64,000 nucleotides of DNA from Delphinus delphis (lineage: Eukaryota; Chordata; Mammalia; Artiodactyla; Delphinidae). The notes below the pieces were generated by a model, which had not been told where the DNA came from, did not search any database, and worked only from the letters and a program-made list of their open reading frames with translations. This document shows, piece after piece, positions 22,055 through 34,260 of this stretch (positions are counted from its first letter, which is position 1; the number at the start of each line of letters is the position of its first letter). The translations under genes were made by a program, and so were the position numbers. The DNA is taken from positions 15,558,994 through 15,622,993 of the forward strand of contig NC_082693.1 of assembly GCF_949987515.2 (NCBI RefSeq), written 5' to 3'.

Positions 22055-23136
22055 TGGGAATTATTCTCTGAAGTGGCCAGTAATTTCAGAAACACCCAAG
22101 AAAATCCCTCTGGACTGTTAACTCCTTGAAGGCAGAGACTGTGTCATATCATCTTTATGTTTCCAGCACTTGACACATAATAGGCAATGAGATGTTTGAA
22201 ATGAAGACCTATTACAGATTGTAAGAAAAACAAGTCATTGCCCAAATCTGAACATCCCAGGTCACTTTTCTGCTTCTCACTTGTCATCTAGTCAGGATTC
22301 ATATTGTTGTAAATGTCAGTGACCCAAAGCCAACTATTACAAGCAAAAGCAAACTGTCTTCCCACATTAGTTCCAGGAGTGACACAAGTGAATCCTTCAA
22401 GACCCTTCCTCACTCACCTTTTTTCACTTTAGAAAGTTTTTCTCCACTTAACCATAAAAATGTTTGCCCATGGCCCCAAATTACACCCTTTTAGCTTTTT
22501 AACCCAAAAGATAAGGTTTCTTCTCTGTTCCTCAATAAAAAAAATCTTAGACAAGGACTTTGGCCACCTTGTATTACATGCCCATTGCTGGAGTGAAGAC
22601 TGGCCCTCTGGTCTTCAGTAATTTTCTGTCCTTGGCTGAAACCAAGATTATAATCAACCAGCCTTCCAAGAAACTGTGTGATGAGAGAGGAAGGCCTGGT
22701 CACGTAGGAAGTCAGGGTGTGAAAGGCTGCATGATCAGAGATCTCCTGCTTCTCCCTTGTATACAGTGCACAGTGCTAAAGGCCAGGAAGGCCATGAACC
22801 TGAGCGTCTGCAGACTTCCTAAGAAGTGATATTATCAATGATTTTCAAGGATGCTTTCTGCCTTCCATTGAAGAAGAAGTAGTTGAAGATACGTGCAGGG
22901 TGGTTCAGGCCTGGACCCTGGAGAATGAAGAGGAAGAGTTAAATTCTGAGGAAGAAGCAATAGAAGCCAATCCTATACTGGCTGCCTTGAGCAAGAGGGA
23001 TTGAGGAAACCAACTTCAATTTGGTACAAGTAACAGTACAGCCTCACTGTGATCAAAACCTCCACCCTGCTACAGTGGGCCAGGGATTCCCTCTGGTTCT
23101 TGTGAAATCACTGGCCACTTCAGAAAATAATTCCCA
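22055..23136. repeat. Segment bounded by 34-bp inverted repeats
   Basis: The left arm (22055-22088) and right arm (23103-23136) are reverse complements at 32 of 34 positions; the right arm begins tgaaatcactggccacttca. Weaker complementarity continues inward for about 20 bases. The interval includes an L2-like patch at 22108-22195 and an acidic open frame at 22804-23004. It could be a diverged DNA transposon with terminal inverted repeats, or two copies of one dispersed repeat in opposite orientation. I cannot name the family, and no target-site duplication is visible. Confidence 0.5.
22804..23004 (+). pseudogene. Acidic 66-codon open frame without start, possible gene fossil
   Basis: This frame opens after a TGA at 22801 and closes at TGA 23002-23004 with no ATG. 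It reads as a protein-like, Glu-rich tail with segments such as FLPSIEEEVVEDTC, LENEEEELNSEEEAIEANP and ends ILAALSKRD. It lies inside the 22055-23136 inverted-repeat interval. It may be the 3' end of an old transposase or of a processed pseudogene, but I do not recognise the protein and chance is possible. Confidence 0.3.
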
Positions 23137-23999
23137 CACAGTGTCAGTGCTTGAGTAATGCTACCCAAACTTGCTTGCTACATGCCTCCCGGGGATGTTC
23201 TACATGCTTTCCACCCCCGCCCGCCCCCGTCCCTTCCAAGTGACTAAGATTCTTTACACCTATTATTTCTTTGGAATAGACATGGTCTTCAAAAGAGAAA
23301 ATTTGCCTCTGAGATGAAAAATAGCTTTAGACTTCATATTGAGTGAATTCCATCAGCTTTTGCTGAACTTGGTTGAAGGTGCATATAATACCCATTTTAT
23401 TAAATATTTACAATGAAGCTGTTTAACCTAAAATTTAAAACTTAGTAAAATAGGACAGAATAGCAGAGTCTTCAGAAGAAACAAGGAATTACTCCTTGCT
23501 CATTTTTCATAGTATACAAAGCAATGGTGGAGAGAAAGTAACTTGTTAAACTTAGTGTCAATTTTTTTTCTCTGTTTGAAAATTCATCTGTTCCAGTTTT
23601 TATTTTGAAAATTTTAATCTATCACAGAATATAGATGCATCTAATAATGATGGCATTTAAAAAAAATTAGTAAAGAAATGTCAGAGAATGATTCCAAATC
23701 TGTGTTTAGTGTGTGTCCTTTTTTCCAACCTGTTTTATAATGTTAAGTGTTTCTTTCTGATTATAGAAGTAAAACATTTGGAAAAAACTGAAGAGTATAA
23801 AGAAGGAGAAAATAAAATCACCTGGTCTCATTATGCAGAGAGAATTTCTATTAATATTTCTGTATATATGCAAAAATATTTTTAAAGATTTGGGTCTTAT
23901 TGCTAGTACTGTGTCGAATGCTGTTTTCATTAAAGTTATATCGTGTGTCCTTATGTCATTATATATTCAATGGAAGATTTTTTAATAACTGATGTTTTA

Positions 24000-24250
24000 T
24001 CTTATGAATATATAATAGTTTAATCATCCCTCTATTTTTAGATGGCTATGTTGTTTCCAACTTTTTGCTGTGAGAAAAATCCTCATATAACATATGCATG
24101 TCTGTTTCCTAGACTTGGAATTATTGGGATAGGGTATGAGCTTTTTAAAGGGTTCATTACTTAACATTTTGCCAAATTGCCCTCTAAGAGATTTGTACAA
24201 AGTTATGTTCTCCCCTTAGTATATGAAGTGTATAAAGGTGCCCCTGTTTC
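24000..24250 (-). repeat. Ancient LINE-like relic
   Basis: 'gatggctatgttgtttccaactttttgctgtgagaaaaatcctcatataacat ... ttgccaaattgccctctaagagatttgtac' is the familiar text of an old LINE 3'UTR in antisense. Related text recurs near 44050-44500 and 62740-62990. Family assignment is uncertain. Confidence 0.45.
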
Positions 24251-24354
24251 TCCATACATACAATAAATACTCCGGACAGATGAAATTTGAAGGGAACTGA
24301 TGGAGAATCTGTGTGGGTTGTCATTAGTGATTCGGAGAGTTTGGAACAGGGATT

Positions 24355-24780
24355 AGTCTTTATCTGTTGCTACATAACCAACTATACCAAAACTTAGTGG
24401 CTTAAAACAACGATTTATAATTTCTCACCTTTCTTTGGGTTGACTGAGCTCAGCTAGGCTGTTCTATTTCCTGTGATATAACTGAGGGCCCTCCTGCAGA
24501 TACATTCAGCTGCAACTTGGCTGGAATATCCCGTGTCTTCTCTCCTCGTGGCCTCTCATGACTTAGTAGTCTATCTAGAGTTTCTTGCTAACAACGCAGC
24601 TGGCTTCTAAGAGGGAACGTTCCAAGAAGACAAGCCCCTGGGTGCAGGCGTTTATCAAACCTCTGCTTGCATTATGCTTGCTCATGTCCTGTTGGTCAAA
24701 GCAAGTCACATGACCAAGGCCAAAATCAAAAGTGGGAGAGAACTACACAAGCCTGTGAATACCAGGAGATGTGGTTCATT
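24355..24780 (+). repeat. Old medium-reiteration repeat
   Basis: Starts 'tctgttgctacataaccaactataccaaaacttagtggcttaaaacaa', a common mammalian dispersed repeat theme. A second diverged copy starts near 31217. I cannot name the family securely. Confidence 0.55.
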
Positions 24781-25183
24781 GCAGACCGTTGATGTAATGG
24801 ATTACCAGAAATAGTAAATAAGTTTCAACTAGCATTGCAAGTCTGATTGATGAGCAATAGCGCTTTGGAGCACTGTGTTTGGAAAAATTTGGAGATCAAC
24901 TTCTGGATCAGTAGGAAAGCGTATTGTGACAAGTTAATGACGTTTGCAAGGGCTTAGGTGAGGAGGCTGGTATAATGGTGTATTTACCATCCTTAATTTA
25001 ATATCTGAATTTATATCATAAAGCCACAAACGTAAACATGAAAGGCAATTCAAGAGCTTACATGTAAGCCCAAATATTTTAAAAACATTGGAGTACTTGA
25101 GTAAAGTGAGCCTTAAGCTTTTATTCATCCTGGTTTCGTACTGACAATTAATACAACTGGTAGTATAAGATATCAATAATTGG

Positions 25184-25390
25184 GCTTCCCTGGTGGTGCA
25201 GTGGTTGAGGGTCCGCCTGCCGATGCAGGGGACACGGGTTCCTGCCCCGGTCCGGGAAGATCCCACATGCCGCGGAGCGGCTAGGCCCGTGAGCCATGGC
25301 CGCTGAACCTGTGCGTCCGGAGCCTGTGCTCCGCAACGGGAGAGGCCACAACAGTGAGAGGCCCGTGTACCGCAAAAAAAAAAAAAAAAA
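25184..25390 (+). mobile_element. CHR-type SINE, young subfamily
   Basis: Full-length with poly(A) to 25390. Target-site duplications gatatcaataattgg at 25169-25183 and 25391-25405 are exact. Confidence 0.95.
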
Positions 25391-25719
25391 GATATCAATA
25401 ATTGGCATCTTGTGCTCGATTAGTTTGCAAGATACCCGTATTTCACACCAGGACTGCTCTTTCCCATTGCTGAGTGAAAAAGCTGTAGCAGGGTTCATAG
25501 ATGAGGAGCAAGTACCTATACTAGTGCCCAAGGTCAGAGTATGGGTGGGTGGATGGCTAGATGGATGGAGACATAATCTCACATATGTATGTATTTGCAT
25601 GTGTGAGTGTGTGATTTTAAGAGCTTGACTGAGTTGTGAACTTGACGCTTGGATTTACTCATGTGATTTAACCAGTATTATCAGTGGCAGTATTTAAGAG
25701 TAGGCACTGTGGCCTATGC

Positions 25720-25922
25720 CAATGGTCCCCAGCCTCTTTGGCACTAGGGACCGCTTTCGTGGAAGACAGTCTTTCCACGGACGGGGTTGGGGTTTGGTTC
25801 AGGTGGTAACACGAGCGATGGGGAGTGGCAGGGAGCAATGGGGAGCGATGGGGAGCGGCAAATGAAGCTTCACTCGCTCTCCCGCCGCTCACCTCCTGCT
25901 GTGCGGCCCGGTTCCTAACAGG
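25720..25922 (+). mobile_element. Nonautonomous DNA transposon remnant
   Basis: Begins aatggtccccagcctctttg and continues through 'tttcgtggaagacagt...acgagcgatggggag...' to 'gctgtgcggcccggttccta'. These are the left end and later internal part of a well-known mammalian element with ggtccccaac-type inverted termini. It looks internally deleted. A second copy is at 55202-55330. Confidence 0.65.
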
Positions 25923-26235
25923 CATTCTGAGGGAGACTTATAGGACAATGTTACTATTCCTCCTGATACAGTAGTGCGGAGTCTCTTTTATGCTTTTCCC
26001 TCTCACCCCATACTCTGCTCTCCCAGAGGAGGTTCTGTGCATGTCAGCAGTTTGGTGTGTGTCCTCCTCCCCCTTCTTTGCATACCTATACATTCATTTA
26101 TTCATTTATTTTTACCAAAATGAGCTTGTCCTATATGTACAATTCTTTGACTTTTCCTTTTTATTTACTACCTTAGATCTTTTCGTATTAGTACTTAGAA
26201 ATCAACACCGTTCTTTCAGTAGCTACAAAATATTC

Positions 26236-26273
26236 ATTAATTATTTAGCTGGACATTAATTATTTAGTTGGAC
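26236..26273. repeat. 19-bp tandem duplication
   Basis: attaattatttagctggac (26236-26254) is followed directly by a copy differing at one base (26255-26273). Confidence 0.85.
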
Positions 26274-26639
26274 ATTTAGTGTTTTTCCATTTTTTTTTTC
26301 TCAGTTTCTAAAAATGTTGTCATGAACGTACTTATACATAAACTGTGGCCGTATGCAAATGTTTTTATAAAATAGATGTGGAAATTGCTGAGTTAGGCTG
26401 TATACGTATTTTAGCTTTTGATAAACGTAGTAAAATCCTGCTAAACACCATAAATAGGGTCTGAAAATATTGAAGTGATTAAAATGCATAATTATAAGAT
26501 TAATGAAAAGCAGTATTTTTCATTAAGTTCATGGAGTCACACACAAAAAATAGGAAAGTGGTAGAAAGTGACACATTGTGCAAAACTACATAATGAATCA
26601 GAAAGCCCCAAATGAAAACAGGGCATTCACCCCCTAAAT

Positions 26640-27150
26640 TCCTTTTGGAATTGGAGTTGGTCCAACTATTGGAGCCCTTCGACAGTCATGTTCAGATTAA
26701 TTTGTGGTTTTACTATTTGTGGTTTACAGTTAGGCCAACTTCCAAAAAATCTTTACCATCTTATCCTCACATGATGCAGTGTGTAGGATTATTGTCTCCT
26801 GTATCCTTGCCAGCACTTGGTGTTACCAGCCTTAAGTTTTGAGTAATCTAATGGACAAAAATGGTATCTTGTTTGAATTTGCGCATTGTTGGTTTTGGCC
26901 ATGCTTGTCATCTTTCCCTGTATTTGTTGCCTATTTGAGTCTCTTCTACAAATTGCCTCTTCCATATATTTTCTCTATTTTTCTATTGCTATTTTTCTTA
27001 ATGATTTATGTCATTATGTACTTTTTTGTATTTTTGATGTCTGAGCCAGTTAGCTTGTTAGAGCTCTCCAAGGTATTTTTGCTGTGCACCCTGATAAGTA
27101 GAACGTTTTTGGTTATATACTCTCATTATATGTCTATTTATTTATAGATT
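26640..27150 (-). repeat. Ancient LINE-1-like relic
   Basis: Themes such as 'tatccttgccagcacttggtgttacc' followed by 'gttgcctatttgagtctcttctac' match old LINE-1 3'UTR text in antisense. Strongly diverged; limits approximate. Confidence 0.5.
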
Positions 27151-27185
27151 ATATATGTGTATTGTTGTCAGTCTGTGTCATACAT

Positions 27186-27373
27186 TTTTTTTTTTTTTTT
27201 GCGGTATGCGGGCCTCTCACTGTTGTGGCCTCTCCCGTTGTGGAGCACAGGCTCCAGACATGCAGGCTCAGCGGCCATGGCTCACGGGCCCAGCCGCTCT
27301 GTGACATGTGGGATCTTCCCGGACCGGGGCACGAACCCGTGTTCTCTCAACCATTGCGCCACCAGGGAAGCCC
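27186..27373 (-). mobile_element. CHR-type SINE with internal deletion
   Basis: Reverse copy with poly(T) at the left and a head complement at the right. Compared with other copies it lacks about 25 bases in the tRNA-like head (the 'cctgcatcggcaggcgga' part). Near-perfect target-site duplications lie at 27173-27185 and 27374-27386 (one mismatch). Confidence 0.92.
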
Positions 27374-27451
27374 CTGTGTCTTACATCTTAGTAAAGCTTA
27401 TTTTTTCCCTGTTTTATTGTGTTTTAAAAATGAGTGTAAATAGGGGTGCTA

Positions 27452-28622
27452 CAGCAAAGGAAACTATAAACAAGACCAAAAGACAACCCTCAGAATGGGA
27501 GAAAATATTTGCAAATGAAGCAACTGACAAAGGATTAATCTCCAAAATGTATAAGCAGCTCATGCAGCTCAATAACAAAAAAACAAACAACCCAATCCAA
27601 AAATGGGCAGAAGACCTAAATAGACATTTCTCCAAAGAAGATATACAGACTGCCAACAAACACATGAAAGAATGCTCAACATCATTAATCATTAGAGAAA
27701 TGCAAATCAAAACTACAATGAGATATCATCTCACACCAGTCAGAATGGCCACCATCAAAAAATCTAGAAACAATAAATGCTGGAGAGGGTGTGGAGAAAA
27801 AATCTAGAAACAATAAATGCTGGAGAGGGTGTGGAGAAAAGGGAACACTCTTGCACTGCTGGTGGGAATGTGAATTGGTATAGCCACTATGGAGGACAGT
27901 ATGGAGGTTCCTTAAAAAACTACAAATAGAAATACCACATGACCCAGCAATCCCACTACTGGGCATATACCCTGAGAAAACCATAATTCAAAAAGAGTCA
28001 TGTACCAAAATATTCATTGCAGCTCTATTTACAATAGCCAGGACATGGAAGCAACCCAAATGTCCATCAACAGATGAATGGATAAAGAAGATGTGGCACA
28101 TATATACAATGGAATATTACTCAGCCATAAAAAGAAACAAAACTGAGTTATTTGTAGTGAGGTGGATGGACCTAGAGTCTGTCATACAGAGTGAAGTAAG
28201 TCAGAAAGAGAAAGACAAACACCGTATGCTGACACATATATATGGAATTTAAGAAAAAAAAGTGTCACGAAGAACCTAGGGGTAAGACAGGAATAAAGAC
28301 ACAGACCTACTAGAGAATGGACTTGAGGATGTGGGGAGGGGGAAGGGTAAGCTGTGACAAAGTGAGAGAGTGGCATGGACATATATACACTACAAAACGT
28401 AAAATAGATAGCTAGTGGGAAGCAGCCGCATAGCACAGGGAGATCAGCTCGTTGTTTTGTGGCCACCTAGAGGGGTGGGATAGGGAGGGTGGGAGGGAGG
28501 GAGACGCAAGAGGGAAGAGATATGGGAACATATGTATATGTATAACTGATTCACTTTGTTATAAAGCAGAAACTAACACACCATTGGAAAGCAATTATAC
28601 TCCAATGAAGATGTAAAAAAAA
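27452..28622 (+). mobile_element. LINE-1 3' end (type B) with 40-bp tandem duplication
   Basis: 5'-truncated in ORF2. The C-terminal frame is interrupted at 27761-27840, where a 40-base unit beginning aatctagaaacaataaatgc is exactly duplicated in tandem. This inserts 40 bases and shifts the ORF2 frame within the Cys-rich region. The 3'UTR contains the 'agtgggaagcagccgcatagc' segment and a G-rich 'ggtgggagggaggga' tract, ending ccaatgaagatgtaaaaaaa. A non-functional copy. Confidence 0.9.
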
Positions 28623-29104
28623 GGTGTTGATATTATTTAGTCTTTGTTTAAACTTGGAATTCTGTAAAAAAATTCTACATATTTCATGATTCATTTTATT
28701 CTACTACTGTAATTTGAGATTTAAAAATTTTCTTTATTATAAATGGTGACTGAGTGATTTTGTAGAAATTATTCTTTTAAACTTCTTCCTAGATGTAAAA
28801 GAAAAAAAAAAACCAAAACCAACTTATTTCACTGTGAATCTTCAGTCTTTTGGTATGATTTCCTTTATTTGTAAATAACCTCTCATTAAATATTATTCCA
28901 AAAAAAAAAAAAAAACAAATGGGGTGCTAACCTGTCCACAGCCCAGTGTAGAGTCTAGTGTGCATTCACCTAGGAAATCAGGACTTGTGAGCGAAATATG
29001 ATTTAGGCCCTTTACAGGCCAGTTAGGTTGGCCAAGAAGAGCATGCTCTCTGTTCTGTGACCACACTGTGCATATCTGTAAGCCCCTGGCCACTGAGTAC
29101 TCTG

Positions 29105-29305
29105 GTGAAGTGGAAAGTAGCCAAGGGTCAGACCTTGGCTCTGTTACCTTTATTAACCACACAGCTTGGAGAAAATTGCTTACTCTCACTAAGAACCAGT
29201 TTCTTCATGTGTAAAATGGAGAGGGTAGTCCTTGTCTTGCCTACTTTATAGGCTTATGATGTGAGTTAATCTATGTGAATAAACTTTGAAAAACTGTAAA
29301 ACATG
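29105..29305 (+). repeat. MIR SINE relic
   Basis: 'accagtttcttcatgtgtaaaatggagagggtagtccttg' and the following 'ttataggcttatgatgtgagttaat' follow the MIR order in sense. Confidence 0.65.
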
Positions 29306-30607
29306 GGGTACATATGAAATACCTGGGTACTTATTTTGCAAGGTCATAACATTGCGTATATAAGACAACATACTTCAGGATCATTTATGCAGGAAAACAG
29401 TTGAAAATGGCTGGCCTACTAATTGTGGTTCAGAAATATTTAAAGTCTTCATCGTGTGCAGATTTTAAACCTCTTGAAGGTAGAAACTATTACACATGAT
29501 GGTCAATAAGTTTTGTTGTTGATGGTGTATGTACATTTAATAATATACATATTTGGTTTTTAAAATGGTTTTTATTTAAGAAAGCCCTGTGATTTAGGAA
29601 TTAGAAATCAGCTTATTTGTGAAATACCCAGTGACACTAAGGAAGACTTTCTTGAAAGAGTAAAGTAGCTGTTGTCCAGGGCTGCAGAGAAAAGACAGGG
29701 CCTGGCATGAATATATTCTCCAAGATAGTGAAGAACTCAAGGCATTGTAATGGTAGGGTCTCTCATATAAGCAGTGGAACTGAATTATGAGGAAGGCGGT
29801 GTATGATACAGCGTACCCAGGAGTGGTGATGAAAAGGCAGTTTTGAACATGGATAATGCTGTTTTTAAGAAATGTGTTTTATAATTTTTTAAAAAAATAA
29901 ATGAATTTAACTGTAAAATAAATTATTATTGTCTGTAGAAGATAGTGGATGGAGGGAGGAGAAATAAAAGAACTGAACCCCTTGTCATTAATAAAAAAGA
30001 ATAAGAAAATTGGGATTGCATATTTTACAATATTTTACAAGTATTGACACTCAGGCTCTGTAACGGTGCTGGAAAACAGGCGCTCTCAGGCCCGTGCTGC
30101 TGGCTGGCCAGGCCGGCCCATGACCAGTAGTGGCCTGGGTAGGCTGGGACTGAGCTGTGGGCAGTGGGCCAGGCGAGGTCACATTCCTTCTGAATACTCT
30201 CCCCTCCTTCCCTCTCCTTTGATTCTCAGAACAACCCCATGGGGTAGAAAGCAGGACAGGCCTAGTCCAGTTCAACTCACTAAACCTTTTATGCGCACCC
30301 AGATGAGTGGGAAGGGGTGGTGGCATGCTTACTTATTATATCTACTTTCAAAAACTTATTTAAAACTCTTGGAGGGGTAGAAGACAGTGTGCAAAAAACA
30401 AACGAAATCCTTTGTATATTTGGAAGAATAGATGTATTTCTCAGAAATAGTTCACACTGAGGAATTTCTGTATTTCAGAAAAGAATGATAAAAGGACTTT
30501 TTTTTTTCTTACACAGAGGAATTCCATGTCCATTTTGAACATTTACCTAATAATCTAGATTTCTACTATGTCAAGTCAGGCCCCCACCCCCCACCCCCTT
30601 TATTCTT

Positions 30608-30930
30608 TTTTTTTTTTTTTAAAGAAGATGTTGGGGGTAGGAGTTTATTTATTTATTTATTTATTTATTTATTTTTGCTGTGTTGCGTCTTCGTTTCTGT
30701 GCGAGGGCTTTCTCTAGTTGTGGCAAGCGGGGGTCACTCTTCATCGCGGTGCGCGGGCCTCTCACTATGGTGGCCTCTCTTGTTGCGGAGCACAGGCTCC
30801 AGACGCGCAGGCTCAGTAGTCGTGGCTCATGGGCCCAGTTGCTCCGCGCCATGTGGGATCCTCCCAGACCAGGGCTCGAACCCGTGTCCCCTGCATTAGC
30901 AGGTAGATTCTCACCACCAGGGAAGCCCCT
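30608..30930 (-). mobile_element. CHR-type SINE, long subfamily
   Basis: Antisense, about 320 bases, with an extra segment ('tgcgtcttcgtttctgtgcgagggctttctctagttg') absent from the 200-base copies, and a (TTTA)n tail at 30644-30676. Duplications ccctttattctt lie at 30596-30607 and 30931-30942. Confidence 0.92.
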
Positions 30931-31216
30931 CCCTTTATTCTTATGTGAATGATTTTCAGTCCAGCTGCTGTTCCTTTCTCAGTGGAGCTGCAAAAGAAAC
31001 TCTGAATTGGAAACAGGCAGTATTATTGGTAAGAGAAATAAAATCTTTTGATGGGGTTCTACGTCCTTTCCGTATCTACCCAGCCTGCTATTAAAGCCTT
31101 CTTGCAGAATACCCTGAGATTAAAATATTTCACAATTTTTGGCTTCAATTCCTCAAAAACATTACAGGAGAAATGTAATAGATTATTCAAGTTGAATAGA
31201 TATGATTAATCTTGCT

Positions 31217-31660
31217 GTGTCAGTTACTGCTGTATAACAAACCGTCCTCACACTCCAAGGCTTAAGATAATCACTGTATATTACTGAGCACAGGTCCCTG
31301 GGTTGGCTGGGCAATTCCTCTAGTTTCTGTTGCATTTATTCTTGTCTGAGATCAGCTGTGGGTCAAGCAGGAGGCTCTGCTGATCTTGGCTGGTCTAAGA
31401 TGGTCTTTTCTGAGATGGTGGGAATGACTGGGCTCTCTTCCATGGTCTCATTCCCAGTAGGCTTGCCCAGGCTTGCTCTTGTGGTGAAGGCAGGTGTCCA
31501 AGCAAGTGAGCCTTAGTGCTCCAGGTCTCTTGAGGCCTGGGCTCAGAATTGGGGCAGTGTCATGCACTGCTTTCCATTGGCCAAAGAAAGTCTCAAGGCC
31601 AGCTTGAATTCAAGGAGTGGAGAGATAGACTCCGTCTTTTGAGGGAGGTTGGAAAATCAC
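31217..31660 (+). repeat. Old medium-reiteration repeat (second copy)
   Basis: 'cagttactgctgtataacaaaccgtcc ... aaggcttaagataatca' corresponds to the start of the element at 24355. The rest is diverged. A LINE-1 is joined at about 31668. Confidence 0.5.
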
Positions 31661-31667
31661 ATTGCAA

Positions 31668-32536
31668 ATGCTGTCAGAATGGCCATCATTAAAAAGTCTA
31701 CAAATAACAGATGCTGGAGAGGGTGTGGAGAAAAGGGAACCCTCCCACACTGTTGGTGGGAATGTAAGTTGGTGCAGCCACTGTGGAAAACAGTGTGGAG
31801 GTTCCTCAGAAAACTAAAAGTAGAACTACCATATGATCCAGCAATCCCACTCCTGGGCATATATCCAGACAAAACTATAATTCAAAAATACATGCACCCT
31901 ATGTTCGTAGCAGCACTATTCACAATAGCCAAGACATGGAAACAACCTAAATGTCCATTGACAGACAAATAGATAAAGAAGCTGTGGTATATATATACAA
32001 TAAACTACTACTCAGCCATAAAGAAAGAATGAAGTAATGCCATTTGCAGCAACATGGATGCAACTAGAGATTATCATACTAAGTAAATCAGAAAGAGAAA
32101 GATAAATGCCATATGATATCACTTATATGTAGAACCTAAAATATGACACAAGTGAACCTATCTATGACAGAACCATGGACATAGGGAATAGACTGGTGGT
32201 TGCCCAGAGGTGGAGGGGTTGCGGGGGGAGAGGGATGGAGTGGGAGTTTGGGATTAGCACATGCAAACTGGTATATATGGAATGGATAAACAACAAGGTC
32301 CTACTGTATAGCACAGGAAACTATATTCAGTATCCTGTGATAGGGCTTCCCTGGTGGCGCAGTGGTTGAGAGTCCGCCTGCCGATGCAGGGGACACAGGT
32401 TCGTGCCCTGGTCCGGGAAGATCCCACATGCTGCGGAGCGGCTAGGCCCGTGAGCCATGGCCACTGAGCTGCGCGTCCGGAGCCTCTGCTCTGCAACGGG
32501 AGAGGCCGCAACAGTGAGAGGCCCGCGTACCACACA

Positions 32537-32575
<39 letters not shown>

Positions 32576-32697
32576 CTGTGATAAACTATAATGGAAAAGA
32601 ATATGAAAAAGAATGTATATATGTATAACTGAGTCACTTTGCTGTACAGCAGTAATTAACACAACATTGTAAATCAACTATACTTTAATAAAAAAAT
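31668..32697 (+). mobile_element. LINE-1 3' end (type A), split by a SINE
   Basis: 5'-truncated; includes the ORF2 Cys-rich motif and a type A 3'UTR like that at 197-1367. A CHR SINE (32343-32572) sits within the 3'UTR, so the LINE-1 is older. It ends aatcaactatactttaataaa with an A-rich tail. Confidence 0.9.
32343..32572 (+). mobile_element. CHR-type SINE inside a LINE-1, with (TA)n tail
   Basis: Full-length young copy whose A tail has become a (TA)n microsatellite (about 32540-32570). Duplications tcctgtgata at 32333-32342 and 32573-32582 come from LINE-1 sequence, proving nested insertion. Confidence 0.94.
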
Positions 32698-33184
32698 TAA
32701 CAAACAGACAAGAAAAACAAAAGTTGTGGATATAGGGAGAGGTGGAAAGTTGGAACCTTTTTGTAATCTGTATAGAACATGTGCCCCTAAATTTACTGAA
32801 CCCATTTGAAGTTCATGGTTCCTCTGTCTCAAATAAGGGATTACACTTGATCCTGGTCACGCTGCTGATCATGCACTTCAGCTATGTAGAAAATTAAGTG
32901 GACCTGTGTGTATAAGTCTCTTCTTTATTAAATCAGTTAGTTCCTAACTCCTGTAGAGCAGGGTTATTTTTTTTTCCCCCCTTTCATGATGTGTTTAGTT
33001 GGTTTGATAGTCTCCCTGGGCTTTGTCATTTTAAGGTTCAGAATGGGTCCTAGTGCCTCAGTTGTGGGGTGTGGAGAAGATATTGTAGGTTTCAGTGTAT
33101 TTAAGAAAGCTCTCAAGTATATAACCTCCCTTGTCCTACCATACCCAGAATCCATCGACCAGGCACTTGCTGTCATATTACCTC

Positions 33185-33490
33185 CCATGTTATTTTCCTC
33201 CTGGTACTTAGCACTGGCTCAAATTCTTGTTCATATACTTTTTGGTTATTTGTCTCCCCTCACTGAGCTATCAGCTTCCCAAGAGCAGGGACTTCCTCTG
33301 ACCTGTTCACTACTGAATTCCCAGAGCTTAGAAGAGTGCCTTCCTCTCCTTAGGAGATGCTCAATAGAGATTTGTTGAATATTTATAATAAAAATTTTGT
33401 GATTAAGCAAGTCCGCAGCTTATTAAAACACAGCGTGTTATGTACTATGTCTCTGGTACATTGTAGACACTCATTAAGTGTTTATGGAAC
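33185..33490 (+). repeat. LINE-2 3'-end relic
   Basis: 'cttcccaagagcagggacttcctctgacctgttcactactgaattccc ... gatgctcaatagagatttgttgaat' is the L2 3' theme. A further tail-like piece is near 33440-33490. Confidence 0.6.
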
Positions 33491-34260
33491 CTTTAGGGAG
33501 GGTCGTGGGCAGTGGGAGCTCAGAGAAAATGAAGAGTTGGAGCCACCAAGGGTTTTTCCAGATGAATGCGATGAAAGACAGATGAGCAGGAGAGTTTAGA
33601 GTATGGTAGATTTGTTGAAATGTTAGACTGTTGGATTTCAGGCTGGGAAGGAAGGAAGTGGAGCAAGAAGGAATCTGAAGAACAGAGATTCTCCCAAGAC
33701 CAGAGACCCCACAGAGGGAGAGTAGTTAGACGTGCATGCTGGAGGTCGGGGGTTGTGTTGATGCACTACGATCGCTGATGTGCTGGTAATTTCAGATTAT
33801 GTGCCAGGTTATGGGCACGATGGGGTCCTGGGATTAAGGAAATGAATGGCTCAAGTGGTTGAAGGACCTTGAGGAGGGGGGAATTGACAGCTGTTGTTTG
33901 AGAGGGTGCAGCAGGACAGCTGGTGTCCTTAGGGGAAAGTCCTTAACAGCCAAGATATTGGGGGTAATGCTTTGAGGAGAGGTTTGCTAACAACGGAGCA
34001 CCGCTTCCACAGGAAGTTTCTTTACAAGACAGAGGTGGAGTGGCGGCTAAATCAGGGACAGGCTGAGCAAAGCCTGGACAGACCCAGCAAATGGGTCAAG
34101 GGATGGATTGGGAAAGGGACTGGAGATGGTATGAACTTGGGCATTGAGAGGCTTGATGGATTTAGTTTCAGTAGAATCTTAGAGAAAAGTGACCCTGGGA
34201 CTAACCAGACAAGAGGCCGTGACTCATTTGGCCAAGGGTAGTGGTCAGCCTGGAAGTTCT
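33491..34260 (+). repeat. Ancient dispersed repeat, unnamed
   Basis: Purine-rich text resembling the later part of the element at 3560-4242 ('gttgaaatgttagactg', 'gaggtcgggg', 'aagaggcc'). Assigned by general resemblance only. Confidence 0.35.
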
